A stretch of 64,000 bases of DNA from assembly GCA_000469685.2 (NCBI GenBank), contig LS997565.1:9368505-9432504 (forward strand). The letters are read 5' to 3'. The notes beneath the pieces were generated by a model. That model worked only from the letters and a program-made list of their open reading frames with translations. It did no database searches and was not told the origin of the DNA. A program made the position numbers and the translations under genes. Origin of the DNA: Haemonchus contortus. Lineage: Eukaryota > Nematoda > Chromadorea > Rhabditida > Trichostrongylidae. Positions 1 through 11,074 of the stretch are shown here, piece after piece (within the stretch, counting starts at the first letter, position 1; the number at the start of each line of letters is the position of its first letter).

Positions 1-1028
1 AAAGCGTATGACACTACCGTGCATAAAAGGAAGGATTCATTGAATCTGTTTGTGTCTGTCCCATTTTTCGGCCTAACCGGTTCACCTGTTCGGCCCGATC
101 TTTGAGTTCACGCCTGGAGTCTACTTTCCGTCAAGATTGAGAATGACCACGAGGCAATACGGTTCAAGGTCCGGTGAATTTTAGTATGATACGGCGCGTT
201 TTTTGGCAATATCTCAGATGTCGTTCCCAGAACTTTCCCTTTGGGTTCGATGCCTTACATCTATTACGCTACAAGTTGTTGTTCCAGTTGGAAGGGTAGC
301 CTTTGAGAAGCAAAACAATTTTGACTCGGCCGATCTACTAAGTGAATTCTCAGTGGGTAGATGAAATTGATCCAGAGAAGCTCGAGACAGAAACGGTATC
401 TTGTAGATGTCATTTTGATTTGCGAACTACTACCACTCACATAACCTTGCATGTGTAGAGTCACCCTTGAGCACCTTTCCTTTTGCTTTTTGTCCGAGAT
501 TCGATGTCAGCTTTTTCCCTTTCCTAAACTTCCTCTGTGAGCTAGCCGATTGGATGAAGGCCAGACAACTTTCGTAGACAGCAATTCTAAAATATTTCCT
601 TCGTTTGTTCTAGAAACTTACCAGCTTTGCTTGACTTAGAGGGATAGTCAAAGAGGAAGGTTAAAAGGAAGCGAAGTACGTGTGACTTTTTAGTAGCAGT
701 GTTAGTTTTTTTTATGAAAAAGGAATGAGTTCACTAGGTGCACCTCGTAAAAAAGGGGGCGGAGTTGTAATCCCCTAATGAGAAGCATGCTCCATTAGGC
801 CAACTCCGCCTCCATTTCCACAGTGCACCTGGTGTTGCCGTCGCTTTGGATGGTCGTTATTAACTCCAATTAGCCGGCTCAAATTCCAACTATTTTTTTT
901 CTCACGCTTCCTGTTCAGTCGTTCTGAGATTCGCAGATTTGTGCTTTTCCTGGACAGATCGTGACGTCGTTCATTTTTTTCTCAAATTATCTATCTACGT
1001 ACTTCAGCATCTACCGCCCTTACACCAG
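1..1028. other. Probable itr-1 intron sequence plus a small hairpin
   Basis: I could not fit any itr-1 exon here on the plus strand, and no other gene stands out. Positions 735-833 hold an imperfect inverted repeat described separately. The rest is taken as intron by position, not by direct evidence. Confidence 0.4.
735..833. repeat. Short inverted repeat (about 100 bp hairpin, MITE-like)
   Basis: The arms GGTGCACC / GGTGCACT (reverse), GGCGGAGTTG / CAACTCCGCC and CCTAATGAG / CTCCATTAGG lie symmetrically around the centre GAAGCATGCT. This could fold into a long interrupted hairpin. It may be a tiny foldback element. Confidence 0.5.
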
Positions 1029-4000
1029 TGTCATCAGAGCATGGAAATGGTGGTCCTGGGGCACTGTTTGCTGCAAATCATATCAGGCATCCATCACTAT
1101 CCGAAATCTCCAATCACTCACACGAAATGACCAGTGTACCTGATCTGTCACCATATCAAGACGACGAACGGTGGGTGGATTCTTTTGAGGCCCTACTTAA
1201 GCCAGGTTTGGCTAGACCAGTTGCAACTCAACTCTTGACATAGAGAAGGTGCTTCGGGCAAGAGAGGGACCACCGATGTGGTTAGTGTCCTGCCTGAAGT
1301 GCACCAAATCACCACAGAAAGGTGATGCTAAATAGTTGTCCCGAAACTTTAGGTACCCATCATTCGTTATATGTTTTTGAAATTTTGTTTTGGAATTATT
1401 TCAGGACCAGTGATGCTCTACCGCCTGAGGTTGCAATCATCGAACCAATTTTACGTGTACTGCAGCTCCTCTGCGAGAACCATAACAACCTTCTACAGAA
1501 TTTCATACGGAAGCAGTCTGACCGTACCAATCACAATCTGGTCTCTGACACTCTTAGTTTCCTAGACACTGTAAGTACCTCTTGATACGGACACTCCTCT
1601 CTCAGAACTTCCGACTGGTTATCGAAACGCAACCGCTTTTAGGTGTGCGGCTCGACGAAGGGTAGTCTGGGCGTGTTTGGAGAAATTGGCGAGCATAACT
1701 TCAGTCTCATCACTCAAACGCTTGCCACTCTCACCGAATTCTGCCAGGGACCGTGTCATGAAAATCAGGTCGGTCTAGTCATTCGGTAGTGCCTATGAAG
1801 TCAGCTCCTTTTTCATTTCCTTTTCATTCCAACGTAGTTACATTTTAGTCGACTGTAACTAGTTCCCATTGCTGTAATGTATTTGGGTAGTTAGACAACT
1901 GTTTGATGATGGATTGCAGTGATGGATACAGGCCCTCTCCCGCTTCCTCTGCTCCTTTCCCCATTCGAAACTTTCTGGGAGTACTCGCGCGGTTTTTTGA
2001 ACCCCTCGCGCCTACCCTGTTGCCTCAAAGTTTTGTGGTAACAATTTCCTCTATCAGGCTGCTTCGCGACTTCACCATTAAACAGCGGTTAGCCAAGTAC
2101 ATCTCCGTGACATACAGCAATGTTCATATGTAGTATTCAAATATGTAATTTTTTCCAAAACATTTCAGAACACAATGGCAATGCAGGAGAATGGTCTGAA
2201 TATTATTATCTCGTTGGTGTTGAACGACATCAAACCCTTGGCTGACGACCACATGGAACTGGCACTGGAGATAAAGGCAGGTTTATAATGCTGAATAGCT
2301 TTCAAGACTTTTGACTTGCTGAGTGTTATTCTATGACATCTGACTGTGCTTCACATTGGTTTCCAACAAAAACCATATTCAAGATATTTTACAGGATCAC
2401 TGAGAAAAATTCTGATTTTTGAACCAGTTCTTGACTACATAGTTTCAGAGCCAAGCTTCAAAACTCTTGTTGGCGATTATGGAGTCACGGCATGATAGCG
2501 AAAACGCGGAACGTGTTCTACAAAATATGGACAACACTGACGGAGGACCACGACAGCTGGTAGGTTCTTCGAAAATAGTTCAACATCTTGACCTAACTCA
2601 GGGGGGGGGGGGGTGTGGGGGGGCATAGGACATATTACGAGGGCGGAAGACGAGTTTTGAAAACTGTATATGCGCTCAGGCCAGTCGATTCTTATACATA
2701 GCTATATTACTTTGGAGGTCACCCTGGGATGACGAGCACAACGGTGACCCACGGAGACAATTACGCTAGGTGGAACCATAAATTTGTTGGGCCTAAAGGT
2801 CGTGATGAAGAAGTACATGGAGCTGTCACATTGCCTTTACGAACACGTAACCATTACGGTAGTTCTAATTATGATGAGGCGGTGTTGTTGAGCGTTTGAC
2901 TCAAGCGGTGCGTTCGATTTCCAACAATTTTTAAACAAGGGGTTGATAGTTTTCTCAAAAACAAATGACGGGAGGTCAATGAGGCAGCAATTGACAGCTC
3001 AAGAGCTAGAAAAATTGTTTTCAGGTGCATGCGCTTACTCAAGCTTATGAGATGGCACACTCGAAGCAATATGAGATCGTCCAAATGCGGCGAGAGCTGT
3101 TGCAACGGGCAAATTTCCATGACGGTCCGACCAGTGTCGTTAGTCCACTGATAAAAACTGAAGCAGGTATGACTTGTAATCTGATTGATTTGGTCTATTA
3201 TTGTGACAGAACTGAGGAGTGCCTTATTCTGCAGGGTGAGGTTGAAATGGCTTGTCAGCGGACTTCTTAGGCTAGACGGTCGGAAGTTCTCGGAGGGTTC
3301 CCTCGCTCAGCAGCTTTTGAAAAAGGTTTCCCAAGAGAGCAAGCACTCGCAACTCTCTAGAAAATGAGTTCAGTAGAATGGAAAATCGACCGACTCAGCT
3401 AAACGCATTGACCGTTACCATGACGCAACAGCTTACACAAGCCTTCCCTCATACAATTCTCGGAGTTGAAAATTTTTCTCTAAGTTGTGTACTGTTGTCA
3501 GAAAAAACACTTTCTCAGGAGTGAAACCGCCCACAGGTTCCCTTTCAGTAACATTGCCGGAGATTTCTGTCGACGCGTCTGGAACAGTGTCCATACATGA
3601 CGAAGCTACTAAAGTGGATATGAAGTACGTGGCTGATGACGCTTCAACTGTCGACCCTAAGGAGGTATGCTTTCGTAGTTATATATTTGCTAGCTATCAT
3701 ATCAGTTAGATTCAAATTCGTACCAATGCAGACGACCTATCAGTAGTCGGGCCTATGAGGGGGAGAAGGTTCCCTTCCTGGAGCACTTCGCCTTACAGTT
3801 TCCCCACTTTCACATATATATCACATTCAATATCTGGGCTCTTATTCAACAGAGTGTGTAGGTAATTAAGTTTATTCTAGGTTGGTCACAACATCTACAT
3901 TCTCGCTCATCAGTTGGCCAGACATAGCCCCGAACTGGCTCAATGCCTTGATCCCGATGACGATAAGAAATCTGTACAGACAAGGAATGCACTCGAGTTC

Positions 4001-7000
4001 TACAAGAAGCACACTGCACAGATTGAGGTATATGTGTTCAATATAATCACACAATTACAATGTTAAATTACATGCCAAATGACTACTATAATGGTAAAAT
4101 TTCAAGACGAATAAAGTACCCTCACAGTTCCGATTTCTGTACGGGAACATAGGGCTAGCTTCGTTTATACTTCCCTTCTTCAGATCGTCCGTCAGGACCG
4201 CACTTTGGAGCGCGTCGTATTTCCCATACATGAGATTTGCTCATTTCTCACAAAAGAAACAAAACAAAATGTGTATAACAATACGGAAAGGGACAATCAG
4301 GTACCTACCCACTAGCTTTACTTCCACAATGTTTCCATCTGATCCAATTCGATTTGGGTAGCCGACGATTAGTTTGCAGACGTCTTTTCGTTCTCCCTCT
4401 CTCTCTTTCTCTTGCCCTCCCCCTTTCTCTTCCTCTTTCCCTTTCTCTTTCTCTTTCTCCTTCTCTTTCCCTTTCTCTTGCTCTTTCTCTTTCTCCGTCT
4501 CTTTCCCTTTCTCTTTCTCTTTCTCTTCATCTTCCTCTTCCTCTTTCTCTTTCTCTTTCTCTTTCTCTTTCTCTTTCTCTTTCTCTTTCTCTTTCTCTTT
4601 CTCTTTCTCTTTCTCTCTCTCTTTCTCTTTCTCTTTCTCTTTCTCTTTCTCTTTCTCTTTCTCCTTCTCCTTCTCCTTCTTTCTCTGCATTTCGCTTCCT
4701 TGATTTATTCTACGACTTTCAATCAGTCTATGGCTCCTAGCCAGCGAGTACTTTCAGGGATCTAAAGTTTCGGAATTTTTCGATCAATGGCCCGCGATGT
4801 ACCAGGAGATGAAGTGGCAACGCAAGCTCCAAGGTTTGTAGAAATCTCGAACGCCATCTGTTTACGATACATTAAAATATTCATAATCAAATCGTTGGCG
4901 ACTTGCCAAGATCTTCTTTAGTATGATTCCGGCCAATTTCGTACGGTGTTTCAGATCGACCGTATCTTTCTGCATGCACACAACGCCTACGATTATGGGG
5001 TCGTCTAGCTTTTCTATTTGCTGTACTAGTCAATATAATTATTGCTCTTTATTATCCATTTGAAACAGCTGACAGTAAGTATCACCTAAAAAAATTTAAT
5101 GGTTTTAATGGTCAAGAGAGGCCTTGATCAATCATTTTGTTTTCAGCGGGTCTCTGTGCATCTAATCCTTTCATGTACACATCATCTGTGATTTCTATTA
5201 TTTTCCTTTATTCACAATGGGACGAGAAGTAGGTTTTACTACTTTACTGTACCCAATTTTCGACTTTTTCTCCCCTTTGGGATTGGGAGGGATTGAGGCG
5301 AGCGATGGGGAAGGGGCAAGCTTGTACTTCCTTATCTATCACCATTTTCGAGAAGCGGATAATCGTTTGCCCTATCGTGAGACAACTAACTAGCACGACT
5401 GTTTCGCACCCGGTCACTGCGCGCGCCGAGACAGCTATTAAGGGATCGTTTTGAATAGGGAATAATGTCACACACCGAATATAAGCAGAGAATAATCCGA
5501 CACAATCCTTCAACCTCTCTTTTTCATTAGTCCTCTCGAGTCCAAGTAAAGCGGATGGATCCAAATCAGTGAGAAATAATATAACTTAATCAGATAGTAG
5601 TAAAAAATGAAGATCAATTATCGATTTTCAGCTCTTCCTTGGCGAAAAGTTCAAATATTATAACGGCAATAGGAGCTGTGATGTTTAGTATAGCAATATT
5701 GCTCATCTCATTATTAGGTGTAGTACCGGCATTATATTTAATAGGATTGGCTCAGGTAATTATTTATTATTTATTTTCACTAATAAACTATTTGGTTATT
5801 GAAAATATTAGTTTTGCTTCTGCCTCGAGGTTGTTAGGTGGAAAACTTTATTTTGGCCAACGTTTCGACGGACTCGTCGTTTTCAAAGGCCTCACTTCCA
5901 CCGCGAAGTGTAGCGCTGCGCTACACGGTTAGTACATTAGTAGCGAATTGTTGGTTATTTTGTTTGTATACTTATTCGTTCATAAAGGAAACATTTTCGA
6001 TTGAATATTGCTAGACTATTAATAGTTTTCAATAATAGTCTCTAATTCTAGACGATTCTTACGGTAGTACTTGATACACCTTCATACACAACATTAAATT
6101 TCCTACAGTAATTACAGTGTTAAACTATTTGTTTACTTGTTTACTGTTACATATTTGACATTATTTAGCTTGCAAATAAATGTATACATCTGGTGGCATA
6201 TGCTAGCAATAAAGGTCTAGAGGATAAATCGTGGTCTGTACGAATGTCAGATGGAGAACTGCACTATCACATAAGCTATCTGGTCGTCTGTTTCCTTGGT
6301 CTTACCGTTCATCCAATGCTTTATTGTCTTTTGGTGAGTATTCTGTTTTATTTGATTTTCCGTCATTTTGGGTGAAGAAAGCGCAGAAAAATCAGCGGAT
6401 CTTGTGACATACATATAGGCTTCAAGAAAGTAGTGAGAACGGAATTTTTCCGGTTCTGTGTGACCGTTTAGGTGTCTCTCACATAAGCGTACTATTCGTC
6501 GGCGTCGAGGCGCTCCAGTGTGAATGGTGCGACCTCAACAAGGACGTCACAACACAGCCACTTTTCGATGTGTACGCCGACCAGGCCGATTTTGGGGCCT
6601 ACGTAGCGCCTCGTTGAGGTTGTTTTTCGACCCGACAACGTCCCAGGTGCTATCGTGGGGCCTCGTGTTCATCCAAGAGAAAGATCTAAGATGCATTTTC
6701 ACCATGAACTGTGCCTTTATGTTAAAAAATGTCGCATATACGTAATGTTAAAAGAGAAAAGAAGTAGAGCCAATAATACTGGTTGTTGCCACTCGAAATG
6801 AAAGCTGGATGATGACAATCTATAGTGCTGCGGCTACTATGGTACTAGCCTGAGGTATACCAGCGAGAACTAGGTTCGAGGGCAATTTCCACATCCTCGT
6901 TCCATTCATGGTGCACTAGGAAGTCGGCGGGACATACCGAGACAGACCTCGGCTCCTTCCAATGTTCAGTATTCCCCCCCCCCCCCTAACTGCCGACGCC

Positions 7001-9425
7001 TGGTATCTGCTTGTTCACCTCAGGGCATTCCACCCTCATCTCCAATCCCACCAACCCAAGAAAACTGTGTGTTATACTTCTGCAGGATGTTTCATTGGAA
7101 ATATTTAGCTGTTCGATATTGTTGCCAGTGAAGAAACACTTCGTAATGTGATCGCTTCGGTAACCAGAAATTGGCAGTCAATTATTCTTACCGGTTTGTT
7201 GGCACTCATCCTCGTCTACATCTTCTCCATTGTTGGCTATACATTCTTCCAGAGAGGTGAGTTCAACCTGATTGGTCCCCCTCAAAAGTTATCACCGATG
7301 GAGTTTCATTTCAGATTTTTCCCTCGAAGTAGATCCATTGGAAGATGATACTCCAGTAGCTACGATATTCACAAAAGATCCTGCTCCAGATACTTGTAGT
7401 GCTGATGGTGGCTGCCCAATACCCGCGCCCGTGAAGGAAGAGGAAAAAGACGACAAAAAGGATGGTAAGCCGTGCCCTGCAGGTCAGTACAAGAGTTGAG
7501 AGACACTGGACCATTCAAATTCGATTTTTAGACGATAAGAAAATTCCATCATGTACAACACTGCGAATGTGCATCATTACGACGTTGAATTGGGGTTTGC
7601 GTAATGGTGGTGGTATCGGTGATGTTCTGAGGAATGTCGGTCCTGATGTGAGTTCGAAATTACTGCACCTCAAGACAAATACGGCTTGAGTTAAGCGAAA
7701 AAATCGCAGGGGTTCTGTTCATAGTTGAAGATTTGTGGAAGCGTGAGGTTCGCTTCTACATTAGGTACGAATTGATCTCGTGGACAAAAGATCAACACCT
7801 CCAATTTTCCACTGAACTCATTACAGTCTTTTCAACCTTTGTGACTATGTGTGGGAAAGCTGTGTGTCTTACTCACTGCCAATTTTCTAGGCTTTGGAAC
7901 CAAGGATCGGAATATTCTTTCCAGGAAAGACTCTTCTACTATCGTATCGTCTACGATTTGTCGTTCTACGTGGTGCTCATCGTGATCACTTTGAACCTCA
8001 TTTTTGGTGTGATCATTGATACCTTTGGTGATTTGAGGACAGAAAAGAATGACAAGGAGGATGTGCTGAAGAATACATGCTTCATATGTGGATTGGAGCG
8101 TGGAAAGTAAGTCAACACTATGTTAATCGTTCCTAATCAGAATAACTTGAACAGCAATGCTATCTGAGGAAGTTCCGAAGAAGATTACAGTTCCCTGTGT
8201 TGGATTCTCTTGTTTGTGTTCGGGAGGGAGGATTTCGCATCAGAAGGGGCTTGGGGATGCCTTTCCTAATTTTTGGGTTCAGTTCATGTACAGGCGTTAG
8301 CCTACGAAAATTTACATAACTGCTCTCAATTCGAAGCAGTCGCTGCGACGTAGTGCGTGCTGGGAACCCGACATTCAAGGTGGATCTGTGTATAGCCTTA
8401 TACAGGGTCATTACTCTTCAGTATGCGCCACGAATATTCTTTTCCTGAGAAAAGGCAAGACAGTTATCATGCTTGAATTTTGGGAATCTGGACCAGGAGG
8501 GAGCATATTCAGCAGGATTGGTCTAGTTACCAGTTAGCACATCACGGGCCCTACGTCTTCCCTTATGCCTTTTATTATTAGTTTCAATTATTGCTTGTTC
8601 TGTGGTTCAGGTTTGACAACCGGCCGGTAACATTTGAAGATCATCAAGCCGAAGAGCACAATTTGTGGCATTATCTTTACTTCATAGTATGGCTACAAAT
8701 CAAAGACGAGACGGAATTCACAGGACCGGAAAGTTACGTTGCACAGTGTGTGAAGGTGAGTGGCAAAGCGCTAGTCCGTTCAGAATCGTAGTGACATTAG
8801 AATGTCTGACATTCTTAGGCGCTACTAGGGAATTATACTGGTAAAGAAGCTGTCCCATCTCGAGTCAGCGCTTTTGCCCTCCTATTCTTCTAAGGCAGCT
8901 TGATGTCTTCTCCCGACCCTTGACTCGGTTGTCCTGGCCGGGTATCGTGATCAGATCCAGTGCCATAGGTGTGGTAGCGGTACCACATGGCACTACACTC
9001 CCTATGTCGCTTGTTAATACTTACTTTTGATCTCGTTATAATTTCTACCGTACTCAAAAAGGGTGCTCGAGTGAAAAAGGTAACGAATCCTGTCTGTCCA
9101 GGACCGTAGTAGAACCGCTTCACTGAGTTTTGGGGTCAACTTCCTATCTCTTTAACAACACAGTAAGTCATAAGGCAGAAGTGTTGGAAGCAGCCTGTTT
9201 GATCGGTTCATTCAGGACCGTAATCTGGATTGGTTTCCGAGAATGCAAGCGATATCATTACAAGATGGTGACAGCGAAACAGATCAGCCGGAAATCGCTG
9301 CGATTCGTGAGCAACTACGACAGCAAGATCAGTCTATACGCGATTTGACGGCTTCAATTGATGACCTTAGACAGGTGATGGCTGGAATCATTCAGCAAGG
9401 ACGTCGTACAAGTGTAAACTACTAA
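1029..9425 (+). CDS. itr-1: Inositol 1,4,5-trisphosphate receptor, C-terminal half (partial at 5' end)
   Basis: ER calcium-release channel gated by IP3; only the 3' part lies in the window. Exons placed by splice sites and phase: 1029-1170, 1405-1570, 1643-1768, 2169-2276, 2449-2559, 3025-3166, 3519-3664, 3881-4027, 4184-4300, 4758-4833, 4955-5074, 5147-5228, 5632-5755, 6169-6333, 7109-7256, 7315-7464, 7532-7647, 7925-8106, 8611-8755, 9216-9425. Family landmarks in order: the RIH-associated stretch with LLCENHN and [45 protein letters not shown], the six-helix channel domain, selectivity filter GGGIGDVL (about 7595-7620), the pore helix [11 protein letters not shown], the CFICGLER cysteines paired with downstream histidines, and RNLDWFPRM before a terminal coiled coil. 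The intron after 2276 begins GC rather than GT: only this keeps the reading frame. The first exon (1029) is less conserved and its start is less certain. Upstream exons were not found in 1-1028. Confidence 0.96.
4384..4683. repeat. Hexanucleotide microsatellite (TTTCTC)n
   Basis: About 300 bp of nearly pure CTTTCT units with interruptions, inside the itr-1 intron 4301-4757. It makes long low-complexity open frames (Lys-Glu on one strand, Leu-Ser or Phe-Ser on the other) which are not genes. It sits upstream of the acceptor at 4757 and forms a very long pyrimidine tract on the coding strand. Confidence 0.95.
5812..5945 (-). mobile_element. Fragment of a Penelope-like element end, inside an itr-1 intron
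   Basis: This stretch is a near reverse-complement match to 34330-34600, which lies just downstream of a GIY-YIG reading frame. Shared blocks include TTCTGCCTCGAGG, the segment around GACGGACTCGTCG, and TAGTACATTAGTAGCGAA. It is therefore an independent insertion of the same element's terminal region. It lies in the intron 5756-6168 of itr-1. A hammerhead-like core is visible at about 5860-5900 on the minus strand (see findings). Confidence 0.65.
6690..6722. repeat. Orphan terminal repeat of the GCACAGTTCACG MITE family
   Basis: The sequence CATGAACTGTGCCTTTA matches the right terminal repeat of the elements at 10060-10510, 35547-36126 and 45285-45801. No convincing left end was found upstream, so the element is broken or very diverged. 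It lies in the itr-1 intron 6334-7108. Confidence 0.4.
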
Positions 9426-10059
9426 GTGACCCGTATGTATTTTCAGTTTATCCTCGAATTGAGATCATAAAAAAGTGTCCGTATTAGTTAGCGGAGTGTG
9501 GCGGAGGCTCAATATGGATGTGACCGATACCGTAAGGTGTCTTAGATTACTGTATTGTTGTAGTCAAATATGTGATTAATTGTGCAGAACAATTTTCTTT
9601 CATTATTTTGTGTGTGTTGATGAAACCCTTAATAAGAAACACGTGTCTATTGTCACATGGTCGTTGTCGGCGTATCAAATCTTCACTTCTTGTTGATTGT
9701 TCTGTTGTTTTCATTGATTTTTATATGTACATAAATTCTACAGCGTAGACCATGAAGAAAGGAATTAAAGTTATTTGTTCAGTTACCTTTAAGTTTGATG
9801 CTTGTCTACGGACATTAGCCGAAAATTGAGGCAGTAGAACTGCCTGACATACAGTTGACCTGGTATGGTATTGTTCGGGGCGATGTTTATTAAGCTACCT
9901 TACAATTTAGCTGAGTGATACCCTCCTCCATACCGTTTGTATTCACTACCATCCTAATCCGGCTAAGAATAGATTTTCTTTCGCCTTGGTCCCACGAAAT
10001 TGTATCAGAGCAGGCCAGTGCTGATGCCACTCAGAGTGAAAAGTAGGAGGGTCGACTCT
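9426..10059. other. itr-1 3' UTR and intergenic sequence
   Basis: AT-rich sequence follows the itr-1 stop codon and presumably includes its 3' UTR. No exact AATAAA clearly placed for cleavage was chosen. No other coding signal is visible. Confidence 0.4.
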
Positions 10060-10510
10060 TGAATGCACAGTTCACGTTAAAAATGTTTCTCGAGACTTTT
10101 CCCTTCAATGAACATTGACCTCTAATGATATTCTAAGGGAATGATTGGCATAATGAGGGGTTAGCCGACGTACATACACCCAAGCCGGACGAGTTCACAA
10201 GCGTTGTGAAAGCTGGGAGGTTGCACCGTTCGCACCGGGACCCACACCTTGCACGCAGGCAGCTTACTGCACCCAGTTGTATGCAGCGGCGCGCACATTC
10301 GAACAGCTCGTTCAAACACCCTTTCCATGCAACTTTTGTCGTCACATTCTCCTTCAGCCCTAATTTTTTCTATTTTTTCAGAGTCTTATACTTCTCCAGA
10401 AGCGTCGATTTTCTTCGCCGCTTTGGCACTACTCTGGACTATCACTTTCGTTACCTCCATTATGCGCTCAAGCTAGATAACCCTGAGTTTTCGTGAACTG
10501 TGCCCTTAAT
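10060..10510. mobile_element. MITE of the GCACAGTTCACG family (copy 1)
   Basis: Left end GAATGCACAGTTCACGTTAA and right end TCGTGAACTGTGCCCTTAA form inverted repeats. The interior (10133-10480) is similar to 19925-20480: shared segments include TTCGCACYGGGACSCACAC, CAGCTTACTG and TCCATGCAACTTT. No transposase is visible, so it would be non-autonomous. Sister copies with the same ends are at 35547-36126 and 45285-45801. Confidence 0.65.
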
Positions 10511-11074
10511 CAGGAAGGGTATATGACGAACGAAAACATCGCACCAGAGGTAGTGGTAGCTCACTGGAACCCTACTCTATCAAAATAGATTGAACTGATC
10601 ATTAACCTCATTTAAGATATACCGAAGTCTTCCGTTGACGCCAAAACCCCACGCACTGAGGCCCCAGGAAGTCTAATCTATAATCTGCCGTTGGCAGGTG
10701 CTTGAATCTCTTCAACCTCGCTAGGAGAGCTTTGTTCCCCCTCCCCTCCCCCCCCCTCCCCCCCGTTATTGAAGCTGATTTTGTCGTTCCATTACAACTT
10801 AACTTACCTATACTCAAGTGCTTCCTAAATCTGTGAACATTTTGTTTCTATTTTGAATTTTTATTTCCTGATCTACATACAAGTTATTCCAAAGCACAAT
10901 AGATCATCACCGATATCAACAGGTGAATGATTTAGGAGAACGGAAAGTGCAGTTGCGATAAGAGGTTCGAATCCGAAGATCCCTTATCACTTTTCAGGCT
11001 ACATGCAAATTAATTATTAAAATCAATGATAACGGACTCGATAAACATAACTGGGTGTCATCATTTGGGAGCGA
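10511..11074. other. Intergenic sequence between itr-1 and the coiled-coil gene
   Basis: A C-rich run (about 10738-10765) and AT-rich sequence lie here. The two flanking genes are convergent, so this is shared 3' flank. No gene seen. Confidence 0.4.

Noticed and set aside
2601..2630. G-rich run as a possible G-quadruplex regulator
   Set aside because: A single homopolymeric run in an intron, typical of simple sequence; no further support.
4241..4765. Long open frames of Lys-Glu, Leu-Ser and Phe-Ser on both strands
   Set aside because: They are translations of the (TTTCTC)n microsatellite inside an itr-1 intron.
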